Shown one piece after another: positions 21,101-31,933 of a stretch of 64,000 nt of DNA. The position numbers and the translations under genes are program-made. Positions within the stretch are counted from its first letter, which is position 1, and every line of letters begins with the position of its first letter. The notes under the pieces are model-generated. The model was not told where the DNA came from and searched no databases. It saw nothing but the letters and a program-made list of their open reading frames with translations. The DNA is from Meira nashicola (taxonomy: Eukaryota > Basidiomycota > Exobasidiomycetes > Exobasidiales > Brachybasidiaceae), in assembly GCA_001600355.1 (NCBI GenBank), contig BCJU01000001.1:3555178-3619177 (forward strand), given 5' to 3'.

Positions 21101-23132
21101 CCTTAATTAGATCTAGACCGATTTCCACTTTATTCAAACTCAGACGAGCGAGCATGCATCATAATCATTTTTACTCACGCTCTTTTTCTTAGATTCTATA
21201 TGTTTACCTATGTTTAACAATCTGCCCTAATTACCTTGCATGAACTAAAAGAACTCAATTTGTGTTTGTGGAATTCTGCAAACATCCCAACATAGAAACT
21301 CGATCAAGGGGAAATAGAACTCTCAATCGTCCCGACTGACAAGATAAATTAAAAATTTGCATTTACAATCGGTTTCTCGGGACTTATTTAGTGTGCGTAA
21401 CAGCACTAGAAACATGCACTAAGATTCTTTTTTCATTTTAGGGCGTACTATCTGCAGTTTTCTTCCTCGGCCCCGCTGCCAGATGAATTTCACGCGTCAA
21501 TAATGTCTCAAAAACCAAAAATACCATACCTTCTGCTATGACAGAAATACATCATCAACTTAACCCTGATGCCTTTTTTAGTCGAACTAATATTTCAAAT
21601 AACATGCAGAAATCGTACGGATGAAAGAAAGAATGACTACCACGCTAAATTTACATGAACCGGAGTGCTAAAGTGAAGCAAATAATGAATTTGAACGCCG
21701 ATATGACAGACGAAAAATCCTTTTATGCATGTGGCAAGGACGATCAATCAATCTTTTTAAAAAAAGAAACGTCTTTGTTCTGCCCCTTAGTTTCGACGTA
21801 TGAACGCCGTGTGCCTGATTCGATTACCACGGGATCAGACGCTAAACCAACCTTCTCCTTTTTTTTCCTGTCGTTCGTCTTTTTCTCCTAGATTGCACTT
21901 CCCCCACTTTCAATCAATCATAAACGCTCTAATTTAGCGTGAGTCGCGAAATATTTGGATGCGCTAATGCCAAAAAAGCAGCGGTGTACCGCATTTAAGA
22001 CTGAACCAAGACGCCAACCCTAAGCGAAACAACGTGAAAGGAAGGCGACCTAATGGAATCTTGCCGGAAAAAAAAGGTACCGGGAAGCAAATTAAATGCA
22101 AAAAAAAATTAAAAGGCGCGGGATGTTGATAAACGGCACTAAGTACGCCTTTTTCGACTGATTTATCACGCCAATTGATTAATTTTTTCATAGAATTCCC
22201 AATATGCACCTACGCCAAAGGCAGACGAAGAGAAGATGATTAAAGAATTCACTAAAAATAAAATTCAGGATGACCGGCAATTCTAACATTTTTAAAGGCA
22301 AATTAACCGTGCGGCAACGTACTGTTACCCAAGTAACCGGCAAGACCCTTTCTTCTTTGCTTCCGTCTCAAAGTTGTACAGGCTAATAAATTCTTATTCG
22401 GTACTTGTCTTCTCTTTCTTCAGCATAATTTGAATCAGGCACAAATATTTGAACGCCGAAGTGAAACTTTGAATACAATGCAAAAGATTTCCTTTATGCT
22501 GTTCCTTTCCATTATTGAAAAAGATTAGCCTATTTCGTCATTATCTTGATCCGTATATGGTCGATATCTTTAGCGGATCTCGTTCTTTTATTTGATTTCT
22601 TTGAGATGCAATAGCACACTTTCTTTTTCACACGCTAAGCATGAACAATGAGATTTTGTTACGTAAGTTGCAAATACTCCTTATTTCAATTGTTCTGGAA
22701 AGTCTAACTAATCCTGACCACTGCAACGAGAGACTTGTCGAACAAATGTCGGTATGGACTTATAGTTTAGCCAGAAAAAGCCTCAAGGATAAACTATATT
22801 ATTCGGCATAGCTACTATGTATATTAAGACCTCTTATTGAAGCTTCAACTTTTATTCCCTCGGATAGTTTAATTTCTCCGTCTTTTGACAATGACCTTTC
22901 TAAGCCACATTACGTGCATACTACAAGAATGTGGCTTGAGATATCTGGACATACTTTTTCTATCTGATGAACAGTCTAGACCTTCAAATTAATGGCTTCT
23001 TTGCATTAAGAGTGCTTTATGCTACAATGACAATTCAAGTTATCCGCAACCGATTAACGATGTGGCGAAGAATTAAAAGATGTGCCTTTGCTATTCCAGG
23101 CAATAGCAAGGTAAAAGCATTCGGCTCCTCCT
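18117..23132. other. About 5 kb without a supported gene
   Basis: The largest gene-poor stretch. Frames of up to about 105 codons occur (for example at 18319-18981 and 20759-21155), but they overlap on both strands and match no family I know. I found no tRNA A/B-box pair, 5S, snRNA or SRP signature and no terminal repeats. Visible features are GGCGCTGCGCC at 19918-19928, followed about 40 bp later by GGCGCAGC; GAACGCCG strings near 21690, 21802 and 22452; TTTGACGCCC twice near 20451 and 20512; and several T-runs. It probably holds the long promoter of the HSF gene and perhaps untranslated RNA. Confidence 0.45.
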
Positions 23133-24695
23133 TCAATACATTCGAATCATTCCATCAGCTCCTGCTAGCCAAACCCGCGACCTTATTGGGTCAAATCGAC
23201 AAATTTCCACATTATCCACATCCCAGCCATTGTATTCCTCCGTCACCCTAGGTGAGAGGTCGTGTGAATTTGTTAGATCACATCGGTAAGGAGTACCATC
23301 AGAAGTAGCAAAAAGAGCCTCCTTTCCATCATTAATGAACTTCACATCATTTATTGCTGCACCATTGCGTTGCCAGCTTGCAAGTAAACTCCTTTGAGAA
23401 TTTTCAGAACTTGCAACATCTTCGCTTTCTGATGTACTACTCGACAGCATTCTCATATCGTGAAGGAGAGTGATTCCATTCCCGCATCCGAGTAAAAGCG
23501 CATGTTTATCTGCGCATACATCCATTGATTCTATACTTCCACTCCATGATTGCTTCCATGAATCGCTTGCTTGTGGTGCAGGACCAAATGGGAATTGTAC
23601 TTTCCCTATTCTGAATCGGGCAGCTTTCGAAGATGAGTCAAAAGCCTCAACGGTGCCGTTCGACAATCCAGTGAAAAACAACTTTGAGGACGAACTTGAG
23701 GTATCCAAATTGACTCTATTCACACCGCTATAGTTTTGACTGCCAAAGGAAGATATTTGAACACCTTCACTTACGTCCCATAATCGAGTAGTACCATCCA
23801 TAGAAGCAGTCAAAACTTGCTTGCCGCGATCGATGAAATCTGAATCGAGAATTGCACGTCTATGACCAGTCAGCGTACGTGGATTTTGACCATCGATGCC
23901 AAACACTCTAGCAGTGCAATCGGAAGATGTGGTAAGAACAACTTCCCCGCTAGGAAAGAATTTTGCAGATCGGATATCTCCTACATGACCTTTCAAGTAT
24001 GTCTTGCTATTTATTGATCTTTGCTCTGCTCTTTCTTGTATTCTGCGCTGAGCAATCATCTCTATACTATCGCTTCCTACTGTAGATGTCCCTGCAGCTC
24101 GAGCCTCAGATCCAGTTCCAAGCCTTCCAATGTGAGCTTGTCCATCAGCACCTCCAGCAACATAAAGATCATTTCCTGCTTCAGAAACGTCGAAAGCGCT
24201 AACGCCAATAGATCCTTTCACGACAGGACCCAATGTACGTTTGGGTATCCTTATTTTCGTTTCAGGTAGACTGATGGATGACTTAATCGTGTTTGCCATG
24301 AAAGAGCCATTCTTCGACGTGCTAGCGACCGCAAAGTCAAGCTGTATTATGATAGTGAAAATGTCAGTCTTGTATGCATCTATTCAAGTCTGTATGCTAT
24401 TCCTACCACTTACCTTACTATCTTCAGCTCTTCTTATACTCAACTGATTCTTGAAAGCAGACTCTAGCTCTACGTCCACACCGCCATCTCTTGCATCTCT
24501 GTTATACGTCAACAACAATTTCGCATGAATGCTTGCTTTTGGAGCATTTATGCAATAGACTGAAAGCCATGCTCGTTCCAGTGTATGTAATCCTTGACTT
24601 ACATCCGTATATACCTGAGCAAAATCAGGCTGAAGGGTGACGTATGGTAGGCAAATATCTTTGCTTCTTGATTGCAGATCTTGCTCCCTCGTCAT
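23133..24695 (-). CDS. RPN14: Proteasome regulatory-particle chaperone, Rpn14/PAAF1-like WD40 protein
   Basis: Two exons: 24414-24695 (94 codons) and 23133-24341 (402 codons plus stop), giving 496 residues. The 72-nt phase-0 intron has a GTAAGT donor, a CTGAC branch site and an ATACAG acceptor. Exon 2 is open through the junction into LDFAVASTSKNGSF. WD repeats include HVGDIRSAKFFPSGEVVL, GHRRAILDSDFIDRGKQVL and SMDGTTRLWD, in the order and wording of PAAF1/Rpn14. That protein binds proteasomal ATPases and assists base assembly of the 19S particle. The first exon encodes a divergent N-terminal region as in PAAF1. The start is the first ATG of exon 1, 170 bp from the divergent prenyltransferase ATG. 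A C-terminal end at IRMY is typical of the last blade. Confidence 0.85.
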
Positions 24696-24865
24696 TGTGA
24701 CTGATTGTTGTTAGATGGAAGAGGTAATATATTGTTGAGGAAAAAGGTTTCAAAAAGTGGCACGGGCCAAAACACCTTCCAAAAAAAATTGGAAAATTCA
24801 CGCTACGAAAAATAAGAATTGTAACACTCGCTAAAACTTCTAGAATCCTAACCGTCATCACAGAA
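24696..24865. promoter_or_regulatory. Short bidirectional promoter, RPN14/cis-prenyltransferase
   Basis: Only 170 bp separate the two divergent ATG codons, so both genes must share this promoter. It contains A-runs near 24780-24790 and no clear TATA box. Confidence 0.6.
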
Positions 24866-25777
24866 ATGTCCAGGTCGGATATACTACCACGTTCACCTTC
24901 CCAATATGTTTCACATGATTCACAACAATCGCATATGACAGGTAACATCTTGAGAGCCGTCTTTTCGGCTTTCTTGTTAATGTTGACGCCTTTTCAGCCT
25001 GTAGTAGAACGTATCTTGTTCGCTTTGCTTTCCATTGGCCCTATACCTCAACATATCGGAATTATTATGGACGGTAATAGAAGATATGCAAGAAACTATC
25101 CTGGAGGCCCAATCCCTGTTTCACAAGGACATCTTTCAGGTTTTAATGCATTAAAGTCCGTTTTAGAAGCATGTTTAAAATTACGCGGAATCACTACTGT
25201 AACCGTTTATGCTTTTGCAATAAACAATTTTGGTCGTGATAGGGATGAAGTAGCAGCAATAATGGATTTAGCAAAACGAAATCTTGTTCAATTAGCAGCA
25301 CATGGAGAACTTTTGGCAAGACATTCAGTTCGATTAAGAATGATCGGAAGGAAAGAACTTTTATCGGAAGATGTGCTTGCTGCTTTGGAAAAAGTTGAAA
25401 GAATGACAGAAGGCAATGGGCAAGCAACTTTGAATATTTGCATCGCTTATGCTTCTTCAGATGAAATGGCAAACGCTGTAGAGAAATGCATTCAAACATC
25501 TCCTTTTTCTGGAAAAGAAATCTCTGTTCAAGATCTTGATGATCAAATGATGCTTCATCATTCACCACCTTGCGACATTCTCGTTCGAACGAGTAATGTA
25601 CATCGATTAAGTGATTTCATGTTGTGGCAATGCACACATGCTCAACTTCAATTCACTAAACGATATTGGCCCTTATTTGGTTTGCGAGAATTGGTGCCAA
25701 TCGTTCTGGATTATCAGCGAATGGTGATGCGTCAATGGCTAGAACAATTCACACAAACATCAATCAAATCAACATAA
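24866..25777 (+). CDS. cis-Prenyltransferase (dehydrodolichyl diphosphate synthase catalytic subunit)
   Basis: Single-exon, 303 residues, Rer2/Srt1/DHDDS family. It extends farnesyl diphosphate with cis isoprene units to make dolichol precursors at the ER. HIGIIMDGNRRYAR places the catalytic Asp at D69. VTVYAFAINNFGR, RLRMIGRKELL and the C-terminal RTSN...RLSDFMLWQ substrate-binding motif follow. A hydrophobic N-terminal segment (about residues 27-60) can attach it to the ER membrane. The usual RTSGE/RTSG reads RTSN here, a small departure. Eukaryotic enzymes of this type normally need a Nus1/NgBR partner, which is not in this window. The gene converges on the BRO1 gene with a 104-bp spacer. 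Confidence 0.92.
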   Translation: MSRSDILPRSPSQYVSHDSQQSHMTGNILRAVFSAFLLMLTPFQPVVERILFALLSIGPIPQHIGIIMDGNRRYARNYPGGPIPVSQGHLSGFNALKSVLEACLKLRGITTVTVYAFAINNFGRDRDEVAAIMDLAKRNLVQLAAHGELLARHSVRLRMIGRKELLSEDVLAALEKVERMTEGNGQATLNICIAYASSDEMANAVEKCIQTSPFSGKEISVQDLDDQMMLHHSPPCDILVRTSNVHRLSDFMLWQCTHAQLQFTKRYWPLFGLRELVPIVLDYQRMVMRQWLEQFTQTSIKST

Positions 25778-25881
25778 GAAGTTGGATTTGTGTACTTGTA
25801 CATTTGTATTATAATTTAAACACTTGAGCACATGCTGTAAGCATTGCATATAAAAGTACAGTGATGGAGTGTGTGTGATGA

Positions 25882-27474
25882 TTAATAATACGCTCCTTGT
25901 CCAGCGTATTCCTCTTCAGCAGAATTTCCTTCAGAATTTTGTCCGACACTATCGTCAATCGGTTTACCATCGCTTATTCCGTTCCACCTCTGCATGCCCT
26001 CTGATACAAAGCCAACAGAGCCAGGTCCAAAGGCAGGCACAGGAAGTTTGTAGGGTTTAATCGCCGTTGCTCCCCTGCCAGCAGGAATTTGCGAAGAGAG
26101 TGAAGAGGTGGGCGGTATAGGTTGAAAGCCTACTGTATCATTGAGTTGAGTGTATGCTTTTGTCCAATCTGATATTAGCTTTAGTACACTCTCTCGTTCT
26201 TGTGTAAATTTTCGCTTCTCGTCCTTTTTTCTGTCATCTTTGGTGTGTAAGCTAATTTTATTGGGAGAAGATATACCTTCAATCTCTTCTTTTGCTAATC
26301 GTAAAAAGCTAATTGCTTCACCATATTGTCCTCTTTCACCTTTATCGACACCTAACCAAACATATGCGCGTGCTTGACTGGCAAAGATACTCTTTGTCAG
26401 ATATTTTACGAATCCGACGCTCAATTTTCCACTTCGAGTAGATTCTTCCATCAATTTCCCTCTCGATGAACCCAATTTTGATACCAATTTAGCCTTGAAT
26501 CCTGATGTAGCGGCTAATTTAACATCTTCTGATGCACTTGCTCCAGGAACGGTAGTTTCATCAGACCGTACGCCGATAGCATTACAAGCCGTTTGTGCTA
26601 GCGAAAGAGCAGATTCAAATTGAGATGCAGCATTGAGGTATAATTTCGATAGTAGACTTGGCGAAGGATGGGAAGATGGAAGGGGAGGAGCAAATGTTCT
26701 TGTTGCTGTTTGATAACAATTTGTTGGTGAAAGTAACTTTCTTATGGCCAACAATTCAGCTTCTGCTTGTGATAATCTTGCCAATGCGGTACACATTTCT
26801 CGTGTAGATTCTGCACTTCTACCTAAATGACTCAATCTGGCCATACCAATTTCATTTTCCCATTCTTTCATCAAATCATTTCCTGCGTATTCAAACATTC
26901 CAGCCGCTCTGCATAACAAGTCCGCTCCAAACTTTAATCTTTCTTCCTTTTTCTTTCGTTCTTCTTCGCTAAGGATTGCCGCTTCTGTCATTTCATAATT
27001 GCCGACAGATGCAACGAGTGTAGCTGCTAAATTACATGTCGCTTTTCCATTTAACAATAAAACATGAACTAATTCTCCTTGAATACCGGGCAAAGGTGTT
27101 TTATTTGTTGATGCTGTTAATGTTTCTTTCCAATTGAACACTAATTCACCATTGATCAAAATATCGTCAGTTTTCAAACATCTGTCAATAGCATATACCA
27201 TAGGCATATAATCTTCCGATGCTTGAACTACTTTTAGCCAATCTTTTTGGGTTAATAAAGGTGGAGAATCATCATCTTTGTTCTTGTTTGTGCTACTATT
27301 GCTGTTGTTCGAACTTGTCTGTTTATTAACCTTTTCATCTTTGATAGATTTTAATAATTGTTGTAATTTTGAACGTTTTTCTGTCGTTTGTGTTAATTCT
27401 AGCGTAAGCGAAGATGTGTGTAATTGATCCGAGAAAGAGATAGGTTTAGTGGTTGATAATGAATGAACAAACAT
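25882..27474 (-). CDS. PALC: BRO1-domain protein, PalC-like pH-response regulator
   Basis: Single exon from the first ATG at 27474, 530 residues. The frame stays open upstream only through a TTG. The opening MFVHSLSTTKPISFSD resembles the PalC start (L-P-T-T...SF), and the following several hundred residues are an alpha-helical BRO1-type domain (DYMPMVYAIDRCL, ELVHVLLLNGKATCNLAATL). The late segment SIFASQARAYVWLGVDKGERG fits the last BRO1 helices. In ascomycetes PalC links the ESCRT-III protein Vps32/Snf7 to ambient-pH signalling through PalA/PalB/PacC. The C-terminus is Pro/Gly-rich and ends in GQGAYY. The BRO1 domain is clear; the PalC identity is inference from the N-terminus and length (about 500). 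Another BRO1-only protein is the alternative. Confidence 0.68.
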   Translation of the reverse strand: MFVHSLSTTKPISFSDQLHTSSLTLELTQTTEKRSKLQQLLKSIKDEKVNKQTSSNNSNSSTNKNKDDDSPPLLTQKDWLKVVQASEDYMPMVYAIDRCLKTDDILINGELVFNWKETLTASTNKTPLPGIQGELVHVLLLNGKATCNLAATLVASVGNYEMTEAAILSEEERKKKEERLKFGADLLCRAAGMFEYAGNDLMKEWENEIGMARLSHLGRSAESTREMCTALARLSQAEAELLAIRKLLSPTNCYQTATRTFAPPLPSSHPSPSLLSKLYLNAASQFESALSLAQTACNAIGVRSDETTVPGASASEDVKLAATSGFKAKLVSKLGSSRGKLMEESTRSGKLSVGFVKYLTKSIFASQARAYVWLGVDKGERGQYGEAISFLRLAKEEIEGISSPNKISLHTKDDRKKDEKRKFTQERESVLKLISDWTKAYTQLNDTVGFQPIPPTSSLSSQIPAGRGATAIKPYKLPVPAFGPGSVGFVSEGMQRWNGISDGKPIDDSVGQNSEGNSAEEEYAGQGAYY

Positions 27475-28654
27475 CCTGACCACCTTTCCCTCCAATATGA
27501 TCGTTCAGATAAAGGGAGGAATTGTTGCCTTTTTCCGCTTTAATTGTGAACACGCGCTTCTTTCTTGGCAGTCCAACACCTTATCAAACTTATGCTTGTG
27601 GAGCACGCATGTGTCGAATCGCGTCTGACCCCGCGTAACGACAATTACATACCTGTAATTCACCGTGACTGATTCGTTCCGTCGACATAGATCTTTGTTT
27701 CACTAGATTGTGCTAATTTGGGAAGCAGAAGGTAAGAATTGATGTCAGGAGCATGCTGTATGCTGTCTCTTGTCTAATAAAGGTCAGATTACAGTTAAAG
27801 CAAGATTTCTTTCAATGTATAAATCTATCTTAGCATATTTAAACATATGACATGCATTGAATGATGATGACTAATGTCTGTACAATCTAAGTACAGCAGT
27901 AAATCGCATTCATACTATGTCTATGTGAAAATAAATTCTTAAAAGGGATACCAAATTATATTAAATATTTATATTAATTGGAGTTGTTTGGGGAATTGAT
28001 AAATATCATTCAGTATACTGTTTTATCGCTTTCGGTAGCCCATTTGATCAAGATGACTGCTGTATTGGCCCTATTCGATGCTATGTGAGTCTGTATTTTT
28101 TTTTTCAAAGCATCTCTCTCTAAAGAACACAATGAGATACTCTCATAAAGGCGGAATCGCACGTGCAAATTAATTGCCAGCTTCCGTTTGCTTACTTAAT
28201 ATCTGAACGGGTCTCTAAGGAGCCGCGCTTATATTCAACTCGGCTAAATACGGATGATTAAGCCCAGCAGATAGGAGTCATTCCGAACTTTCTGGGGCGT
28301 GTGTAATTATTATTATTTTTTGCGTGCGCGACTGGTAATGTGCTTCCTTACTGAATTTCCTTTTTGGCAAAGCTCAGCGTGTGTATGTACATAGTCAATG
28401 TAACTGATTTTCTACACCCTGGCTCGACCGTGCATGCTGTGCACTCAGCCTACAAGCTGAGGTAGTGGCAACGCGTTCTATCATTTTAGAAAAAAAACAC
28501 ACTGTTTATTTACGTCTCAAGAGACATTTGCTTGAAATCTACAATTATTATAGGCGCCTTGAGTGCGGGCCTTGAATAAACCTAAAGTTCAGCGTCATAA
28601 AGACGGCTAAAATGCAGGGACTTTTGCAGTAATTATTCATTTTCTTGCTTTTAA

Positions 28655-28672
28655 AGCGTGCGCGCGCACGCT
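28655..28672. repeat. 18-bp perfect palindrome
   Basis: AGCGTGCGCGCGCACGCT reads identically on both strands and has an alternating purine/pyrimidine core. It lies in AT-rich intergenic DNA about 1.1 kb upstream of the cyclin ATG. Function is unknown. Confidence 0.6.
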
Positions 28673-29309
28673 CGGCCGTTTATGATTTGTACTGAGCATT
28701 CCCACTTTTGTTTGATTCCAGGCCCTGATGTTTTTTTGTTCAAGCAAGAGACTCTTTCTCCAGGCCCAACGGTCTTATGTCCAGACCCAGTTTGGTGACT
28801 CACTGCGAAACCATCCACAGCTTACCTTCCGTCCTTTGCCGTGACAAAAACTTCTCGGACGAATATCGTACAAGTCGTTGAGTCATCCCAACTCGGTCTT
28901 TGTTTAAAAGCTTTGAAGGGCTTCGTCATCTAAATCATCATCTACCATCTCGATTTAAAAAGGGAGGAAATCAGACAGTCATCAACTTTACTGCGCATTA
29001 CTTTTGACAATCTTTGCCACTTTCTCCTCGAGATAAGATCATACAATCTATACTCTGGCGAATCATTCAGTTCTTTTCGCCACTTCCATCAACTTCTCTA
29101 TCGGCCCGATAATTTGCTCTTGTGTGACTCCACGGGGCTTAAACACTCGCGACTCGATCGATTGTGTATAGTCACTTCTTAGTGCATATACGCATACACG
29201 CCACTTTACCGTCTCAATCCACTCAAGACGCTATAAATTACAACTCTTTCGCCACATCAATCGTCGATTTTTGTTCTTGATCTAAACATACTCTTACAAT
29301 CTTGTCAAC

Positions 29310-29342
29310 ATGGTCGCCGCAATCTTTGGTTGGAAGCATTGA
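29310..29342 (+). promoter_or_regulatory. Upstream ORF in the cyclin leader
   Basis: A 10-codon frame (MVAAIFGWKH, TGA) about 400 bp before the cyclin start. From the uORF to the main start I find no other ATG. Its first 18 nt match the main start region at 14 of 18 positions, and all four differences are transitions. A role in translational control is inference. Confidence 0.4.
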
Positions 29343-29743
29343 GCTGTTAGTCACAATACGTGTTTTAACAGCTCCCATAGAGAGAGAGTGATACGCCAAC
29401 AGAGTCTGTTTCGATTAATTTGTATTCAACAACGTTTGACGAACAATAGCGCAGGTAAATCAACCTGTCTTCGTCACTTTGTCTACAAATTTTCGACACC
29501 ATCTTTTGGTATCATTCTATCTTCGGTCGCAATTAACTTTGGTTTACAGCTTTATCGGTCTCCGTCCCTACTTCGTTTGCTAATTTTGACGTGATACAAT
29601 TTAAACCACTCATTTTTTTTTGCATTCGATCACTTCGCGCTTTGGCAGTTTTATTAGAAATAAAACACAATAAATTTTGCCACCATTCGCGATTGAAATT
29701 ACCGTCACAATATTTTTTTCAATACCTACTACCTTTTGTCACA

Positions 29744-31435
29744 ATGGCCGCCACAATTTCTCAATTAACGCCTCAAAGGCTGGATGTGCCTTCTTGTACA
29801 GGAAAACGGACGCGTTCGAATTCAACTTCATCATCCGCTTCTTCAGTCACCAGCTCGGCTGGCGCAAGTAGTATATTCTCAAATACCCATTCGGGCTCTT
29901 TTGCAGACAATCTCAGTTCTTATTCATCTCCTAGCAGTGAGCACACTTCTCCATCTTCATTGGGAAGTATCAGCGACGATGAAAGACCGTGCAAATCTCT
30001 ACGCACCAACTCTTCATCCGTTGGTCCTATTTCATCCAGATCTGCAGAAGAGGATGTTGTTGCCACTCTCACAAATTTGGAACAGAAATGCACTTTGAGT
30101 GCGTCAAGCAGCGTTGAACAATCGGACAGTAAAGATGTTTCCCCTTCGCCACCCGTGAGTGGCGCAAACTCTGGAAAATCTTTCTTTGTTGATTGCCTTG
30201 TCGGTAAGTATTTCGCACCCCTCTTCACCATACCCGAATGACAACCTTGACAAATAGCTCACCTTATCCATCATCACCCCTCTTCAGATGCTACTGTACA
30301 TGTTTTGACTATGATTTGGAACGCACCAGTGCTCAAATCCATTGCCTTTTTGGAGAACGTGAATAGTGTATCTCCCTTCAAGCAAGATTACGAATCTTCA
30401 AGCGATTGTACATGCCCTGTCGGCAGCCCTGTAACTGGCGGTATACCACTTGATCTTTTCATCCGTGAAACTCTTCGTCGTAGTCGTACTAGTTGCTCAA
30501 CTTTGCAAGCTGCTTTGTTGTATTGCAAACGCGTGGGCTTCGAGGTTGTTCGCAAACGTGCAGAGACAGAAGGTGTCTCTCTTTCTGTTGAACAGCAACA
30601 ATTCTTAAAAGGCAACGAGCGCGATTATGCTTCTCTTTCTAAAAGCATGGATGCAGCAACAGAAGCAAGCCTACCTGTAGGTGTTTCTGCTGATCCAATC
30701 CTCTGTTCGCGTCGCACATTTTTGGCAAGCATCATGATCTCATCCAAATTCCTTCAAGATCGCACCTTTAGCAATCGTGCATGGAGCAAGATCTCTGGCT
30801 TGAATGTTAAGGAATTGGGCATTGTAGAAAGACGTATGCTTTCTGCGATTGAATTCGATCTTTCCGTCAGCGAATCTGATTGGCAAGTTTGGACTCAATA
30901 CCTCAAAGGAGAATGGAGAAAGGTTAGCGTACCATCATGTGCATGCAAATCAAATTCTGCTTCGATGGATCTTGTCAAATCTGTTGTGAATGTGCTGGCT
31001 ACCATGAAAGAAAATTCTGTCATGGCTTCTGCAAATTTGCCAAAAGCACAACTTCCAATCCGAAAGTCACTTGAAAGAACGAGCAGCCTTCATGTGGAAA
31101 GAGCAAACGATCTGGAAGTTCAAGCTACCTCTTGTGCTTCTTCTGGCTCATCCACGCCTGTGCAAGATGATCGCATGTCGATGTCAAGCACACCCACAAG
31201 GTTGTCAATGCTTTCTGGCATTCATAAGCGCGAGCATTCTATGTTGGCAACTGCCGTTACCAATAATATGATCGGATCTGTTCTTCGCACGGAGAGCCCA
31301 TCTGTTCAATCTTTGAACGCTACGCCTACGCAATCTTCTGTTCATGAGCATGATGCTCATTCCAATATCGAGATGCCATTACCATTCCCTCTCAGGAAAG
31401 GCTTAGCAGTACGCTCAATTTCTGCATTGTCTTAA
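29744..31435 (+). CDS. Pho80/Pcl-type cyclin (Pho85-family CDK partner)
   Basis: Two exons, 29744-30203 and 30288-31435, with an 84-nt phase-1 intron (GTAAGT donor, CTTCAG acceptor), give 535 residues. Splicing joins FFVDCLV to DATVHVLTMIWN in frame. The cyclin fold spans about residues 205-360: PLDLFIRETLRRSR, RRTFLASIMISSKFLQD, AWSKISGLNVKELGIVERRML and FDLSVSESDW. This is the Pfam Cyclin (PF08613) type of Pcl1/Pcl5/Pas1, which activates Pho85-like kinases in cell-cycle start, nutrient or phosphate control. The N-terminal 150 residues are Ser-rich with clusters that could be phosphorylated. The start MAATISQL is the first ATG after a stop-free leader; an ATG farther upstream belongs to a 10-codon uORF. 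Which Pcl it corresponds to is not resolved. Confidence 0.85.
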
Positions 31436-31933
31436 AATGTCATATGCAAGGACGAGGGCTACAACGCTTTCCTTTCCTTCATTTCCGTCCATTTATTCCA
31501 TTTGAAGATAATCTTTTTGTACTTTTCACAGTTCCTTTATCAGAGTTCCTCATCTTTTTGTAGGGACTTTTGTATTTGTTCCGTTCCATGCTTACTTACC
31601 ATCATTACGTAAACTCACTATCTTATTATATACGAGATTATCCCCCCTTTTTGTAAGCCTATGATCTTTTGGCGATCAATTCTGTAATACCTCGTCTGTA
31701 CAACTCCTCAATACATATAAATAACTTTTTATTTTCTGTTTGTGTAGCGATGTTCAAGGCTGATGAGAAAGAAATCCATTGAAATGATGATTGTAGGTAA
31801 CATGAAACGAATGCTGAAATGATACAAATGCACAAAGGTTATTGGGGAAAATGATACAGAGAGGGATAAAGTGACTCGACATTTTCGTGTATAAAAGAAT
31901 CGTGTCGGAGTGAGAGAATCAGAAAGGAAAAGA
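31436..31933. other. Convergent 3' spacer, cyclin/MHYT gene
   Basis: About 500 bp between two stop codons of converging genes. It is AT-rich with T-runs near 31550 and 31650. It presumably holds both 3' ends. No gene is seen. Confidence 0.5.

Larger units (their letters stand above)
27475..29743. promoter_or_regulatory. Long spacer and leader upstream of the cyclin gene
   Basis: About 2.3 kb between divergent genes. Contents are AT-rich DNA, an 18-bp perfect palindrome at 28655-28672, CACGGGGCTTAAA at 29131-29143, a TATAAA-like TATAAATT at about 29232, and pyrimidine-rich leader sequence with a single upstream ATG (29310). A potential 5'-UTR intron (GTAAAT near 29454 to TTTACAG near 29549) can be drawn but is unproven. 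No protein-coding gene is seen. Confidence 0.5.

Noticed and set aside
20759..21155. Two overlapping minus-strand frames (66 and 93 codons)
   Set aside because: One starts MCGAQMQSPYDLAHK and looks protein-like in part, but the frames overlap in different phases, match no known family and have no supporting neighbours.
18117..23132. Transposable element or CRISPR-like array in the gene-poor stretch
   Set aside because: No terminal repeats, target-site duplications, transposase or reverse-transcriptase motifs, or regularly spaced repeats were seen; only short scattered motifs.
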